This document shows, one piece after another, positions 43,310 to 51,339 of a DNA stretch of 64,000 nt. Each line of letters opens with the position of its first letter. Positions within the stretch are counted from its first letter, which is position 1. Origin of the DNA: Verrucomicrobiota bacterium (GTDB taxonomy: Bacteria > Verrucomicrobiota > Verrucomicrobiia > Opitutales > Opitutaceae); NCBI GenBank assembly GCA_023399155.1, contig JAEWQP010000034.1:1-64000 (forward strand). The letters are read 5' to 3'. Under the pieces are notes generated by a model that saw only the letters and a program-made list of their open reading frames with translations, made no database searches and was not told the origin of the DNA. The translations under genes and the position numbers were made by a program.

Positions 43310-44101
43310 ATGCAGGGTAAAACGAAACAGGGCTTTGTCCTCTCCGTGCTGCTGCACGTCGGCGTGATCGTGGGGGCGTTCCTGATTTCGATCTTCAAGC
43401 CGCCGGAGAAGCCCAAGGAGATGATCTTCGAGCTGGTGGCTCCGCCGCCGTCGGCCCCGGATACTCCATCCACCGAACCGGCCTTGGATTTCACCGCGCC
43501 GACCCAGCCGGTGCCGATTCCGCAGCCGAAGGTGGAGCCGCCGCCGCCCAAGCCCACGCCGACTCCCGCGCCCAAGCCGCCGCCCCCCAAGCCGAAGCCC
43601 GTCGAAAAGCCCAAGCCGGTGCCGAAGCCGCCGCCCAAGCCGGTGGAGGTGCCGAAGCCGATGTCGATCGAGGAGTTTCGAAAGCTCAATCCGCAGAAGC
43701 CCAAGCCGAAGACCGCGACGCCTCCCAAGCCCGTGAAGGTGCCGCGAATCGATACGCGGTTTAACGTAAACCTGCGCGACACCGTCGTGAACGTCGACAC
43801 ACTCGCGGGCCTCAGCCAGATCGAACAGTCGGAGCTTCAGAACTACATCGCGCGCCTGCGCGAGGCCCTGCGCTTGTGCTGGGCCAAGCCCGGCGGTCTT
43901 CCGGCCGCGACGGCCGCCGACGTCGAGTTCCACGTTGCGCCGAACGGGAGTTTCTCGCGCATCCGCATCTCGCGCAGCTCCGGCCACACGATGTTTGATG
44001 CCTCGGTGGTGGAGTCCTTCAGCACGCTTGGGACGGCCGGCCAGACGCCCGAGGGGAAGCCGCTACACCTGCGCTACACGTTCCGGATCAACGAGGACTG
44101 A
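43310..44101 (+). CDS. TonB/TolA-like energy transducer
   Basis: The 263-residue protein has an N-terminal membrane anchor (FVLSVLLHVGVIVGAFLI), a long proline/lysine-rich region (PKPVEKPKPVPKPPPKP, residues about 60-150) that can span the periplasm, and a C-terminal domain (from about 180) of the TonB/TolA fold: YIARLREALRLCWAKPGGL and SSGHTMFDASVVESF. It completes the TolQ/TolR/TonB set in one operon. Whether it serves an outer-membrane receptor (TonB) or envelope integrity (TolA) is not clear; the YP/D-x-L-x-x-A-x-S block reads like both. Confidence 0.88.
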   Translation: MQGKTKQGFVLSVLLHVGVIVGAFLISIFKPPEKPKEMIFELVAPPPSAPDTPSTEPALDFTAPTQPVPIPQPKVEPPPPKPTPTPAPKPPPPKPKPVEKPKPVPKPPPKPVEVPKPMSIEEFRKLNPQKPKPKTATPPKPVKVPRIDTRFNVNLRDTVVNVDTLAGLSQIEQSELQNYIARLREALRLCWAKPGGLPAATAADVEFHVAPNGSFSRIRISRSSGHTMFDASVVESFSTLGTAGQTPEGKPLHLRYTFRINED

Positions 44102-44156
44102 CCAGTGCGTCGGCTGGCCGGACGTCTTCAGCCCGCACAAGACACCCGCCAACAGA

Positions 44157-44181
44157 AAAGGCCCCTGCACGGGGCCTTCTG
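44157..44181. terminator. Bidirectional hairpin terminator
   Basis: AAGGCCCC and GGGGCCTT pair around a TGCAC loop. On the minus strand it is followed by TTTTCTGTT and so ends the tRNA-Ala transcript; on the plus strand it ends the tonB-like gene. Confidence 0.8.
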
Positions 44182-44186
44182 GAAAA

Positions 44187-44262
44187 TGGTGGAGACGATC
44201 GGGATCGAACCGACGACCTCCACAATGCCATTGTGGCGCTCTTCCAACTGAGCTACGTCCCC
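44187..44262 (-). tRNA. tRNA-Ala (anticodon GGC)
   Basis: The minus strand gives acceptor GGGGACG / CGTCTCC with encoded CCA, D-arm AGCTCAGTTGGAAGAGC, anticodon stem CCACA/TGTGG with loop ATGGCAT (GGC at 34-36), and T-loop GGTTCGATCCC. The 76-nt length is normal. Confidence 0.97.
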
Positions 44263-44620
44263 ACGGAGGTCTGAAGGGGCGGAAAACTCAGGATTTCCGG
44301 GGCAAAGGCAAGAGCTTTTTCGGCGATTGTTTCAGGAGAGGATGGCACTGCGAAACGTGTGGTGCCAGCGACCGTCGGTCCGGGGGAACCAACCAGGCGA
44401 GCCGGTCCCGCGCGACCGGGTGCTCGATTCGTTCCCGTTCTGACCGGGGATCGCCGCCGACCTGATTATCGCCAATCGCCGTCGCCCGCCCGCGGCCCGC
44501 CGCGTCGCCCATTCGATTCGCTTCGTCGGTCCGCGGAAGCCGCCCCGATGCGACGGCGACCGCCTCCGGCCTCGACTCCGCGTCCGCGCGTCGCAGGCTC
44601 GATCGGCACCCCGACTCGTC
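44263..44620. other. Intergenic stretch before the LapA-domain gene
   Basis: These 358 bases hold the promoter side of tRNA-Ala and the upstream region of the LapA-type gene. Short Arg-rich frames occur by chance in the GC-rich DNA. I see no other gene. Confidence 0.5.
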
Positions 44621-44809
44621 GTGACCAAGCAGACTCGCACCATCGTCCTGACCGTTATCGCCACGCTCGTCGCCATCGCCGTGCTCCAGAACATGCGCTC
44701 GGTGACCGTCCGCTTCGTGCTGTGGGACGCGGCTGTGCCGCTTTCGATCTTTCTGCTCTTCGTCTGTGGCCTGGGTTTCATCGCCGGCCTCTTCTGGCGT
44801 CGCCGCTAG
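44621..44809 (+). CDS. LapA-domain (DUF1049) small membrane protein
   Basis: The 62-residue protein starts at a GTG (44621). It has two hydrophobic helices (TIVLTVIATLVAIAVLQN and PLSIFLLFVCGLGFIAGLF) around VTVRFVLWDAAVP, the hallmark of the LapA/YciS family, and ends with WRRR. Such proteins act in envelope or LPS-related assembly in E. coli (LapA), but the role here is not established. Confidence 0.85.
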   Translation: MTKQTRTIVLTVIATLVAIAVLQNMRSVTVRFVLWDAAVPLSIFLLFVCGLGFIAGLFWRRR

Positions 44810-44876
44810 AGGACGGAGGACTGAAGACGGAAGAACTGAGGACGGAAGCGAGAGGCCGGGGTTCTCAGGATGAATC

Positions 44877-44959
44877 GTTCTCGTTCTCTTTCTCTTTCTT
44901 CCTTTCGGCTCCGGCTCCGGCTCCGAGGAGAAAGAGAACGAGAAAGAGAAAGAGTAAAG
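44877..44959. repeat. Polypyrimidine/polypurine inverted repeat
   Basis: GTTCTCGTTCTCTTTCTC at 44877 and GAGAAAGAGAACGAGAAAG at 44930 can pair as a hairpin, with CCGGCT repeats in the loop. The AGAGAAAGAGAACGAG unit is the same as in the repeats at 38.7 and 53.7 kb. Confidence 0.7.
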
Positions 44960-44987
44960 GGGGCGAGTAGGCGCCGGTGATGGGGTC

Positions 44988-45803
44988 CTACTTGGCCGGG
45001 TGCTTGGCCAGCCAGGCTTCCATCGCCTTGCGCGAGATCCGGTAGAGCACGCCGCAGCGCGGGCATTGCGTGGCGATGGCGTCCTCGCCCTGGAAGAGCC
45101 CGTCCGGATCCTGCCGCATCGTCGGCGCCAGCACCTTGATGATGCGCTCCTCGGAACAACCGCACCGCCAGCGGTAGGTGCGCCGCTCGATCGGCGCGAG
45201 CGTCTCCTTCGTGGAGATCTCGCGCACTTCGTCGAGGCTCACGCCGCGGAGCCAGTCCAGATCGCAGTCGGGATGGGCGCTCAGCAGGACGAAGTTTTCC
45301 TCGCCCAGGTCGAAGAACCGGCCGGGACGCTGCTCACTCCGCTCGTAGAACAGTTCCGCCGCGCCGAAGATGTCGGGACCTTCGAAGTTTACCGTGCTGC
45401 GGCGCGGTGGACCGTACTGGCCCTGGAGCTGCCGGATCGTTTCGCAGAAGAACAGATTGTGCGAACCCTCCTTCACGTTTTCGACGAACACCCGGCCGAC
45501 CACGGTGCCGAGCTCGTTGTCCGCCGTGGCGAAGAGATTCAGGCGCGGCGACTGGAGATTGACCGTCCAGGCGATGAGCTCGTTGCGCGGCCGCGAGACA
45601 CAGTGGAGCACGAAGGCGGCCAGCATGTCCTTGAAGGGCTTGTCGTGCTCCTCTGCCACGTGCATCCCGCCGTCGGCGAGATGGAGGTAGTAATCGAGGT
45701 AGAGATCGGTCAGCCGAGCGCGGGAAACGAGGACGTTGCGGTGCCGCACGAACTCGGTGGTCGCGACGATCCCCTCCGGGGCGGGTTGATCGGGAGTGGC
45801 CAT
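44988..45803 (-). CDS. hslO: Hsp33 family redox-regulated chaperone
   Basis: The 271-residue protein (ATG at 45801-45803) has the Hsp33 body and the C-terminal zinc-switch cysteines. They read WRCGCSEERI (C-x-C) and, about 30 residues later, TQCPRCGVLY (C-x-x-C). In Hsp33 these four Cys hold zinc when reduced and release it on oxidation to expose a holdase surface. It lies 31 bp after prmB on the same strand, so they may be cotranscribed. A 14-codon upstream extension is possible but not supported. Confidence 0.92.
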   Translation of the reverse strand: MATPDQPAPEGIVATTEFVRHRNVLVSRARLTDLYLDYYLHLADGGMHVAEEHDKPFKDMLAAFVLHCVSRPRNELIAWTVNLQSPRLNLFATADNELGTVVGRVFVENVKEGSHNLFFCETIRQLQGQYGPPRRSTVNFEGPDIFGAAELFYERSEQRPGRFFDLGEENFVLLSAHPDCDLDWLRGVSLDEVREISTKETLAPIERRTYRWRCGCSEERIIKVLAPTMRQDPDGLFQGEDAIATQCPRCGVLYRISRKAMEAWLAKHPAK

Positions 45804-45834
45804 GCCCTGCGGTGTGCCCGCACGCAGCGCGCTG

Positions 45835-46791
45835 TCAACCGGCAATCCGGCGCCGCCGGCCGCCCGGCAGGTCCCCCGCCCGCACGCCGATCACGGCGTC
45901 GGCGCCGTCGCGCAGCGGGAAGGCATGCAGCGGCACCCCGGGAAACTCCGCGGCGATGGTCTCGCGCAGGTCGCCGTGCTCGAGCACGAGCACACCGCGC
46001 GGCGCGAGGTGCGCGCGTGCCTCCGCCAGGATGCGGCGCACGCAATCCATGCCGTCGCTGCCGCCATCCAGAGCGAGACGCGGCTCGCGCGCGATCTCCG
46101 GCGGCTGGTCGTCGCACAGCCACGCCGGTTCGTAGGGCGGGTTGGCCAGAATGAGGTCGTAGGGCAGGGGGGGCACCGAGGCGAACAGGTCGGACTTCAT
46201 CAGGTGCACGCGGTCCTGCAACCCGTGCCCGGCGATGTTTTCCGCGGCCACCTCCAGCGCCTCATCCGCCACGTCCACCGCGTCGACCGCTGCTGCCGGC
46301 CAGGCGCGTGCCGCCAGGATGGCGAGGCAGCCCGATCCCGTACCAATATCAAGGATACGGCGCGGCGCGAAACCGCGTCCCGCGAACGCCGCGATCGCCT
46401 CCGGCATCAGCTCCGCGATGTAGGAACGCGGGATGAGCACGCGCTCATCGACATAGAAACGGGTCCCGCCCAGCCAGGCCTCGCGCACGAGGTAGGGCAC
46501 GGGCACGTGCTCCTCGATCCGGCGCCGGACGAGTTCGCGCAGCTCCGCGCATTCGAGCTGGGTCAACCGCGCCTGCGTGAAGTGGGGCAGGTCCTCCTGC
46601 TCGAGGCCGAGGAAACGGCCGACAAGGAACATCGCCTCCTCCTGCGCGCCGTGCAACCCCTGCGCGAACACCAGCGGAGCGCGAGCGAATGCCGACACGG
46701 CGAAGCGCAGCCAGTCGCCCACCGTGACCAGCACCTCGGTGCCGGCCACCACTGTGTTGCGCCGCGGGCGCGGGGATTTCTTCGTTGCCAT
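45835..46791 (-). CDS. prmB: Ribosomal protein L3 glutamine methyltransferase (PrmB-type)
   Basis: The 318-residue protein has an N-terminal helical part (VPVPYLVREAWLGGTRFYVD, VLIPRSYIAEL) as in PrmB. Then comes the SAM-binding core ILDIGTGSGCLAILA and the NPPY motif in LILANPPYEP, which holds the glutamine side chain. PrmB methylates a Gln of L3; PrmC does the same for release factors. The RSxIAEL block favours PrmB. I chose the ATG at 46789-46791. The precursor of hsp33 follows. Confidence 0.9.
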   Translation of the reverse strand: MATKKSPRPRRNTVVAGTEVLVTVGDWLRFAVSAFARAPLVFAQGLHGAQEEAMFLVGRFLGLEQEDLPHFTQARLTQLECAELRELVRRRIEEHVPVPYLVREAWLGGTRFYVDERVLIPRSYIAELMPEAIAAFAGRGFAPRRILDIGTGSGCLAILAARAWPAAAVDAVDVADEALEVAAENIAGHGLQDRVHLMKSDLFASVPPLPYDLILANPPYEPAWLCDDQPPEIAREPRLALDGGSDGMDCVRRILAEARAHLAPRGVLVLEHGDLRETIAAEFPGVPLHAFPLRDGADAVIGVRAGDLPGGRRRRIAG

Positions 46792-47060
46792 GCCCGCCAC
46801 GCTGCGACCCCGCCCCGCCGCCGGCAAGCGGAGAAGCGTGAAGTCCGTCTACACGGGGCGATCATCGCGGCTCATGTTGACTCAAGCGAACCACCCTGTG
46901 GCCGGGGTGCCGGCGCACGCGGCCTTGGGGGAAAGCAACAGGCCCCGCGCCAGAACGATGTAAATGCATGCACAAGTCGAAACCGGGGCTGCGCACGCGA
47001 GGTCACCGGACGTTCTAGAGCCACTCCCCAGGCGCGTCCGACTCGTTTGTCGTCTCCACC

Positions 47061-50000
47061 ATGAAAACACGGATTACCACGCTTCTGCGGATCGCGGCTG
47101 CCCTGGCCGCCTGGATCTCGGCTGGCAGCCTCGCTGCGGCCCAGGCGATCATCATTGATCACCAACACGCGACGCTCCAGGGCGTGCCGGCCTCGGCCAT
47201 CCAGCGCGCGCGGGAGACGCTGCACATCGCCTACGGACACACCTCCCATGGCAGTCAACTCGTGAGCGGCATGAGCGGACTGGTCGCGTTCATGAACGCG
47301 AAGCCCGACGACGCCTTCCCCGACAACGCCTTCGCCTTCAACAACGGCGGCAGCAACGGCGCCCTCGACCTGCGCGACACGCCGTTCTCCGGCGCCTCGG
47401 ACCTCGGCAACCCGAACCGCACCGCGTGGGCGGCCGCCACGCGCACCTACCTGCGGGCCCGTCCGGAGATCAACGTGATCATCTGGTCGTGGTGCGGCCA
47501 GGTGGACGGAAGCGAGGCCGAGATCACCACCTACCTCACGCTGATGAGCGACCTTGAGCGCGAGTTTCCCGCCGTGCGGTTCGTCTACATGACCGGCCAC
47601 CTCAATGGCACCGGGGCGAACGGCAACGTGAACGTCAGGAACAACCAAATACGCGCCTACTGCCGCGTGAACGGCAAGGTGCTCTATGATTTTGCGGATA
47701 TCGAGAGCTACGATCCGGAGGGCCGGGTGAACTACATGGAGCGGATGGGGAACGACAATTGCGACTACGACAGCGACGGCAACGGCTCGCGCGACCGCAA
47801 TTGGGCGACTGCCTGGCAGGCCGCACACGTGGAGAATGTCGAGTGGTACAGCTGCAGTGCGGCGCATTCGCAGGCGCTCAACGGCAACCGCAAGGCCTAT
47901 GCCGCATGGCAGCTCTGGGCGCGGCTCGCCGGCTGGACCGGGACGGGCACGGATACGTCGCCGCCGACGAGTCCGGCCGGACTGCGCGCGTCGTTGGTCG
48001 AGCCGGTGCGCGTCGCGCTCGCGTGGGATGCCGCGACCGACGCTGAGTCGGGCATCAGCGCCTACCGGGTCCTTCGCGCCGGCGTGCAGATCGGCCAGAC
48101 CGCGCAGACTTCCTATGCTGATACTACGGTGAGCCCGGGTACCGCCTACACGTATACGCTGGTCGCGGTCAACGGCGCGGGGCTCGCCTCCGACCCGAGC
48201 GGAGCGCTGACCGTGACCACGCCGCCGGATACGACCGCACCGACGGTTCCAGTGGGCCTCAGCGTCGCGCCAGTCTCGGCCCGCTCGCTGCGCCTGACAT
48301 GGACGGCCAGCACCGACAACGTCGGGGTCGTGGCGTATGTGGTCCGTCGCGACGGTGCCACGATCGGCACACCCGCCACGGCCGCCTGGACCGACACGGG
48401 GCTTATCGCGGGTCGCACCTACCGCTACAGCGTGTGCGCCCGTGACGCGGCGGGAAACGAGTCGGAAACATCGGTGGTCGTCGCGCGGGCGCTGACGCCT
48501 GATCCGATCGTGCCGGGCGTGAGCGCGCCGGCCACGCTCTCGGCCTCCGGTCTGTTCCACGACCTGGACACGCTGACTGCGGCGGCCGATCTGCTGCCGT
48601 ACGAAGTCAACCTCCCCGCCTGGGCCGACTACGCGCAGACGAAACGCTGGGTCCGTCGGGCACCCTCCGGGTCCCGCCTGGGGTTCTCGGCCGCGGGGAA
48701 CTGGCAGTTTCCCGAGGGCACGCTGTGGGTGCAGCAGTTCGACATGGAGACGGTGTGCGGCGATCCGCGGTCGCGGATCCATCTCGAAACCCGCGTGCTC
48801 CTGCGCACGGCGGACGGCGTTTGCGGCCTGAGCTATCGTTGGAATGAGGCACAGACGGACGCCGAGCTCGTGCCCGACGCCGGCGCGACGGTGAGTTACA
48901 CGCGTTGCGACGGTCCTGCGGCGGTCGAGCGCGAGTGGCGGATCCCGCCGCGGGCCTCGTGCGCGAGCTGCCACAGCGCCGCCGGCGGCCATGCCCTCGG
49001 CTTCACCACACGCCAGCTGAACCGCGCTGGCCCCGCCGGTTCGGGGGTCTCCGACCAGATCGCGACGCTCGCCGCGTCCGGCCTGCTTGACGGCGCGCCT
49101 CCGGCGTCGGGATCGCTGCCGCGGCATCCCCGTCTCGCGGATACGACGGTCGCGCTGGAGGCGCGCGCCCGCGGCTGGCTCGAGGTCAACTGCGCCGGAT
49201 GCCACCAGCCGGGCGGCGGCGCGGCGGTGGGTTTCGATCTTCGGTCGGCGACACCGCTGGCCCAGAGCGGACTTATCGATGGTGCCGTGGCGAACTCCCT
49301 CGGGGACGCCGCCATGCGCCTGGTTTCGCCGGATCATCCCGAGCATTCGGCGATCGCCGTGCGAATCGAGCTGACGGGTGCGAACCGGATGCCGGCACTC
49401 GGCCGCTCCGAGGCGGACCCGCTGGGCGCCTCGGTCGTTAGGGAGTGGATACACCGTCTCGCGCAGCCGGCCGGAGCGACGGAGGCGCGCCTGAGCAATC
49501 TCTCCACTCGCGGCCTCGTGCAGACGGGCGATTCCGTGATGATCGGTGGGTTTGTGGTCGCGGGCAGCGAACCCCGGCAGGTCCTGCTGCGCGGCGTGGG
49601 CCCCGAACTCGCGAATCTCGACGTCCCGGGCGTACTCGCGGACCCGCAGATTGAGCTCTTCCGCGGCGGCGAATCGCTGGCGAGCAACGACAATTGGTGG
49701 GCGGGTCCCGAGGTGGCGTCGATTCGCGCAGTGGCGGCGCGCTGTGGTGCGTTTGCGTTCACCGAAGGGAGCCTTGATGCGGCGCTGCTGGTCACGCTCG
49801 AACCCGGGCCCTATACCGTGCACCTGCGCGGCGGAGCGGGGGCGAATGCGGTGGCCATGTTCGAGGCCTACGATGCGTCGGCTGACGGGAACAGCCGCTT
49901 CGTCAATCTTTCCACCCGCTTGCGGCTGGGCTCGGGCGACCGTCTCGCCATTCCCGGCCTGGTCGTCGGTGGCGATACGCGGCGCACGTTCCTGATCCGG

Positions 50001-50291
50001 GCCGTGGGCCCGGGGCTCTCGGCTCTCGGCGTGGACGGCATCCTGGCCGACCCAAGGATCGCGCTGGTGAATCGAGGGGAGGTGCTTGCGAGCAACGACG
50101 ACTGGGGTTCGCCGGATGGCGGCTCCGCGATCGCTCTGGCCGCCCGCGAGGTCGGTGCCTTCGGACTGAGCGCCGGCAGTCGGGATGCGGCGCTGCTCGT
50201 CACGCTCGACCCGGGCATCTACACGGTCGTGAGCAGTGCCGCGTCGGGGTCCGAGGGCATCGTGCTGGTCGAAATCTACGAGGTGTTGTGA
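47061..50291 (+). CDS. Large secreted fusion: SGNH-like domain, two FN3, dihaem cytochrome-c-like domain, C-terminal beta repeats
   Basis: The 1076-residue protein has a signal peptide (1-27). An N-terminal domain (28-295) begins with IAYGHTSHGSQLVSGM (H60, H63), an uncharacterised block that may be SGNH-like. Two fibronectin type III domains span about 297-385 and 386-478. A region at about 490-815 follows the TIGR03806 family, with CASCH (634-638) and CAGCH (711-715) as c-type haem sites. Two C-terminal repeats follow (LSNLSTRGLVQTGD and VNLSTRLRLGSGD), each with RxVGPxL, a GVLADPxIxL block and ASNDxW. It probably works at the cell surface or outside; electron transfer to or from a hydrolase-like domain is only an inference. 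The long open frame on the opposite strand is antisense. Confidence 0.85.
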   Translation: MKTRITTLLRIAAALAAWISAGSLAAAQAIIIDHQHATLQGVPASAIQRARETLHIAYGHTSHGSQLVSGMSGLVAFMNAKPDDAFPDNAFAFNNGGSNGALDLRDTPFSGASDLGNPNRTAWAAATRTYLRARPEINVIIWSWCGQVDGSEAEITTYLTLMSDLEREFPAVRFVYMTGHLNGTGANGNVNVRNNQIRAYCRVNGKVLYDFADIESYDPEGRVNYMERMGNDNCDYDSDGNGSRDRNWATAWQAAHVENVEWYSCSAAHSQALNGNRKAYAAWQLWARLAGWTGTGTDTSPPTSPAGLRASLVEPVRVALAWDAATDAESGISAYRVLRAGVQIGQTAQTSYADTTVSPGTAYTYTLVAVNGAGLASDPSGALTVTTPPDTTAPTVPVGLSVAPVSARSLRLTWTASTDNVGVVAYVVRRDGATIGTPATAAWTDTGLIAGRTYRYSVCARDAAGNESETSVVVARALTPDPIVPGVSAPATLSASGLFHDLDTLTAAADLLPYEVNLPAWADYAQTKRWVRRAPSGSRLGFSAAGNWQFPEGTLWVQQFDMETVCGDPRSRIHLETRVLLRTADGVCGLSYRWNEAQTDAELVPDAGATVSYTRCDGPAAVEREWRIPPRASCASCHSAAGGHALGFTTRQLNRAGPAGSGVSDQIATLAASGLLDGAPPASGSLPRHPRLADTTVALEARARGWLEVNCAGCHQPGGGAAVGFDLRSATPLAQSGLIDGAVANSLGDAAMRLVSPDHPEHSAIAVRIELTGANRMPALGRSEADPLGASVVREWIHRLAQPAGATEARLSNLSTRGLVQTGDSVMIGGFVVAGSEPRQVLLRGVGPELANLDVPGVLADPQIELFRGGESLASNDNWWAGPEVASIRAVAARCGAFAFTEGSLDAALLVTLEPGPYTVHLRGGAGANAVAMFEAYDASADGNSRFVNLSTRLRLGSGDRLAIPGLVVGGDTRRTFLIRAVGPGLSALGVDGILADPRIALVNRGEVLASNDDWGSPDGGSAIALAAREVGAFGLSAGSRDAALLVTLDPGIYTVVSSAASGSEGIVLVEIYEVL

Positions 50292-50347
50292 ATGCCTGGT
50301 CGCGCACGGGGGTTGCCAGCGTGCGCGAGGTGCGGTCTTGTGGCGGC

Positions 50348-51316
50348 GTGAATTTGCGTCTTTCTGCCGTCCTCGGACTCGTCGTCACCCTTGCCTGGCC
50401 CGTGGCCGCCGCGCCCGCGGCTTTCACCCGTGCTTTCGCGTTGGAGAAGGCCCGCGCCGTCGATCCCGCCGCGCAGTTGCCGTCGGACGAACTTCCCGAG
50501 GGCGTGACGGCGCGCGAGGGCCTCGCGTATGCCACGCGGGGCGATGTCGAACTGCAACTCGACGTGTATCGGCCCGCTGGTGACGGACCGTTCCCGGCCG
50601 TGATTCTCGTGCACGGCGGAGGCTGGGAGACCGGCAGCCGCGAGATGGAGCGGCCCTTCGCGAAGCGCCTCGCGGGGGCGGGCTTCATCGCCGTCCCGGT
50701 CTCGTACCGGCTCGGGCCGGCCGGGAGGTTTCCCAACGCGCTTCACGACCTCAAGTCAGCGGTGCGCTGGCTGCGTGCGCATGCGGCAGAGCATGGCATC
50801 GACGCGGAGGAGATCGGTGCGGTGGGCGCATCGGCGGGCGGGCAACTCGTCGCCCTGCTCGGCGCGACCAACGCCATGGAGCGCTTTGAAGGGGACGGCC
50901 CGCACCGGGAGTTCCCGAGTGTCGTCCAGGCCGTGGTCAACATCGATGGACTCGCGGATTTCACCGGTCGCGAACTGCTTGAGCAGCTGCGGACGCAGCC
51001 GGGTGCTCCGGTGCGTTTCCTGGGAGGCACCTTCGCGGAAGTTCCAGACGTCTGGAAGGACGCCTCGGCCCTCACCCACGTGGGGCTGCGCAGTGCGCCG
51101 ACGCTGTTCATCAACAGCACGGCGCCGACGCCGATCCTCCCCGGACGCGAGGAGATGAGCCGGCGGCTCACGATGGTCGGCATCCCGTCGGAGGTCCTCA
51201 CAATGGAGAATTCCCCGCACGTCTTCTGGCTGGTCGAGCCATGGTTTGGGCCGACCGTCGATGAGACCGTGAGGTTCCTGCGCGAGCACCTCGTCGGCGG
51301 CGAGCCGGTCAGCTGA
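50348..51316 (+). CDS. Secreted alpha/beta-hydrolase, esterase (BD-FAE-like)
   Basis: The 322-residue protein (GTG at 50348) has a signal peptide (RLSAVLGLVVTLAWPVAAA). The core has LVHGGGWETGS (oxyanion loop), GAVGASAGGQLVAL (nucleophile elbow, Ser in GASAGG) and NSPHVFWLVEPW (His). An Asp in the region after strand 7 completes the triad. It resembles bacterial feruloyl/acetyl esterases of the BD-FAE type, which act on plant polysaccharides. The preceding secreted fusion protein ends 57 bp before. A frame starting at 50288 overlaps that stop but the signal peptide supports GTG 50348. Confidence 0.85.
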   Translation: MNLRLSAVLGLVVTLAWPVAAAPAAFTRAFALEKARAVDPAAQLPSDELPEGVTAREGLAYATRGDVELQLDVYRPAGDGPFPAVILVHGGGWETGSREMERPFAKRLAGAGFIAVPVSYRLGPAGRFPNALHDLKSAVRWLRAHAAEHGIDAEEIGAVGASAGGQLVALLGATNAMERFEGDGPHREFPSVVQAVVNIDGLADFTGRELLEQLRTQPGAPVRFLGGTFAEVPDVWKDASALTHVGLRSAPTLFINSTAPTPILPGREEMSRRLTMVGIPSEVLTMENSPHVFWLVEPWFGPTVDETVRFLREHLVGGEPVS

Positions 51317-51339
51317 GCGCGGCGGGGGCGGACGGCCGT

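Noticed and set aside
46872..49823. 983-codon open frame on the minus strand
   Set aside because: It lies opposite the secreted fusion protein with clear FN3 and haem motifs. Its Arg/His-rich translation is typical of an antisense GC-rich frame.
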